Below, one piece after another: positions 63,201 to 64,000 of a stretch of 64,000 bases of DNA (position 1 is its first letter; the number at the start of each line of letters is the position of its first letter). Position numbers and translations under genes: made by a program. Source of the stretch: Hofstenia miamia (taxonomy: Eukaryota > Xenacoelomorpha > Acoela). The DNA lies in contig SCFE01000040.1 in the NCBI GenBank assembly GCA_004352715.1, positions 2,009,063-2,073,062 of the forward strand, in the 5' to 3' direction. The notes under the pieces are model-generated. The model made no database searches. It was not told the DNA's origin and saw only the letters and a list, made by a program, of their open reading frames with translations.

Positions 63201-64000
63201 ACATGTCATATAGGTCTTAATTTAATTGAATTTAAATAATTTTTAAGATAAACAAATTCCCATTTTACAAAAGTTTGCTTACTTCCACTGAAGCGCACAC
63301 AACAGTTGTTTGATGTCGAGGTGGAACCGACTGTTATTATGTTAAGTTGATAATTCGTTCGACAGAAACCATCGTATTGTAGTGCAATACTATTCATGAT
63401 TTCAAAATTTTCGAAGTTTAAAATACATGTAATAGGAGATGACCAAGACTAACTCTAGAAGTGGAATGTGGCTACAGTCATTAGCACTCTCAAACTGTTG
63501 AAATTTAATTTTCTCTCATTTATATATCAATTATTAAACCCTATGTAGTCTTAATTAATATCATCAAGATTCGTACTAACTATTCTTAAATCATTATCAT
63601 CAAATATGCAAGGAATGGAGCAACTACAATAAGAGAACTGATTTTCTCATCGTAGAATATTTCCATCTATTCACAAGTTGCCACCTGAAACCAATTTACT
63701 GAAATCAGTATTGATTTTAAAATCAAAGCTATTTTCAATGAATCTCAATTTTTCTAGGTTATAGGTTTCGATTTTTGGAATTCTTATTGAAAATTCTATT
63801 TACGATTTTAGGGATACAACCGGTTTCCAAATTTGTACATAAGTGTTAAGATAAATGTGAAATTGATTAATATACAGAATTTATATTTTAAGTTGCGACA
63901 TTTCAAACGCATTATTCTTTTTTAGACAAATAGCAATGACAAACGATCCCTTTATTTTTCTTTAATACTGTCAGATCTGTTATATGCTTCGGAAGCATGC
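60235..64000. other. Gene desert to the right edge
   Basis: Short frames at 60632..60907 (with two C-x2-C pairs), 61626..61402 and 62878..63063 are unrecognised and not supported by splice context. A degenerate CTCF-like 14-mer lies at 61011-61024. Nothing else is seen. Confidence 0.4.

Overview
This is about 64 kb of AT-rich DNA (roughly 70% A+T by eye) from an animal nuclear genome. The evidence is a set of animal protein-coding genes, some with GT-AG introns, sitting among decayed non-LTR, Penelope-like and mariner transposons, MITEs and long (AT)n or (ATAC)n microsatellites. The CCDC112 orthologue points to an animal with centrioles or cilia. I could not place the species from sequence alone. 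An AT-rich invertebrate fits best. The window is draft assembly: three runs of N are present, and at least one is flanked by the same sequence on both sides.

Genes are crowded into the left 26 kb. On the minus strand are a GPATCH3 orthologue (5' part only, running off the left edge), an intact intronless HSPA13 (ER-type HSP70), an intact intronless RBMX2-like spliceosomal RRM protein, and a SAT1/SAT2-like diamine acetyltransferase. On the plus strand is a three-exon CCDC112 (centriolar-satellite coiled-coil protein). The acetyltransferase has two homologous copies of its first exon. The distal copy (26.0-26.3 kb) is open and the proximal copy (22.6-22.8 kb) has an in-frame TGA. These genes are unrelated housekeeping genes with no operon-like organisation.

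Transposon remnants lie between the genes: a decayed mariner-like copy (3.6-4.7 kb), non-LTR retrotransposon pieces (9.4 kb, 10.3-14.3 kb, 23.4-23.9 kb), a 198-bp foldback MITE with a 9-bp target duplication (14.8-15.0 kb), a Penelope-like C-terminal piece (24.0-24.4 kb), and a Penelope-like reverse transcriptase fragment (27.2-27.7 kb) that runs into a CR1-like ORF1 with an SGNH-esterase domain (27.7-29.1 kb).

From about 29 kb to the right edge I see no convincing gene. This desert holds a 37-bp tandem repeat, several direct duplications, a perfect 72-bp palindrome, two unclassified terminal-inverted-repeat element families, a 430-bp ATAC microsatellite and one small GC-rich stretch bounded by splice-like sites (60165-60234). 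I found no evidence of a new multi-gene system. The points most worth checking are the duplicated acetyltransferase exon, the MITE family, the long palindrome and the isolated GC-rich exon candidate.
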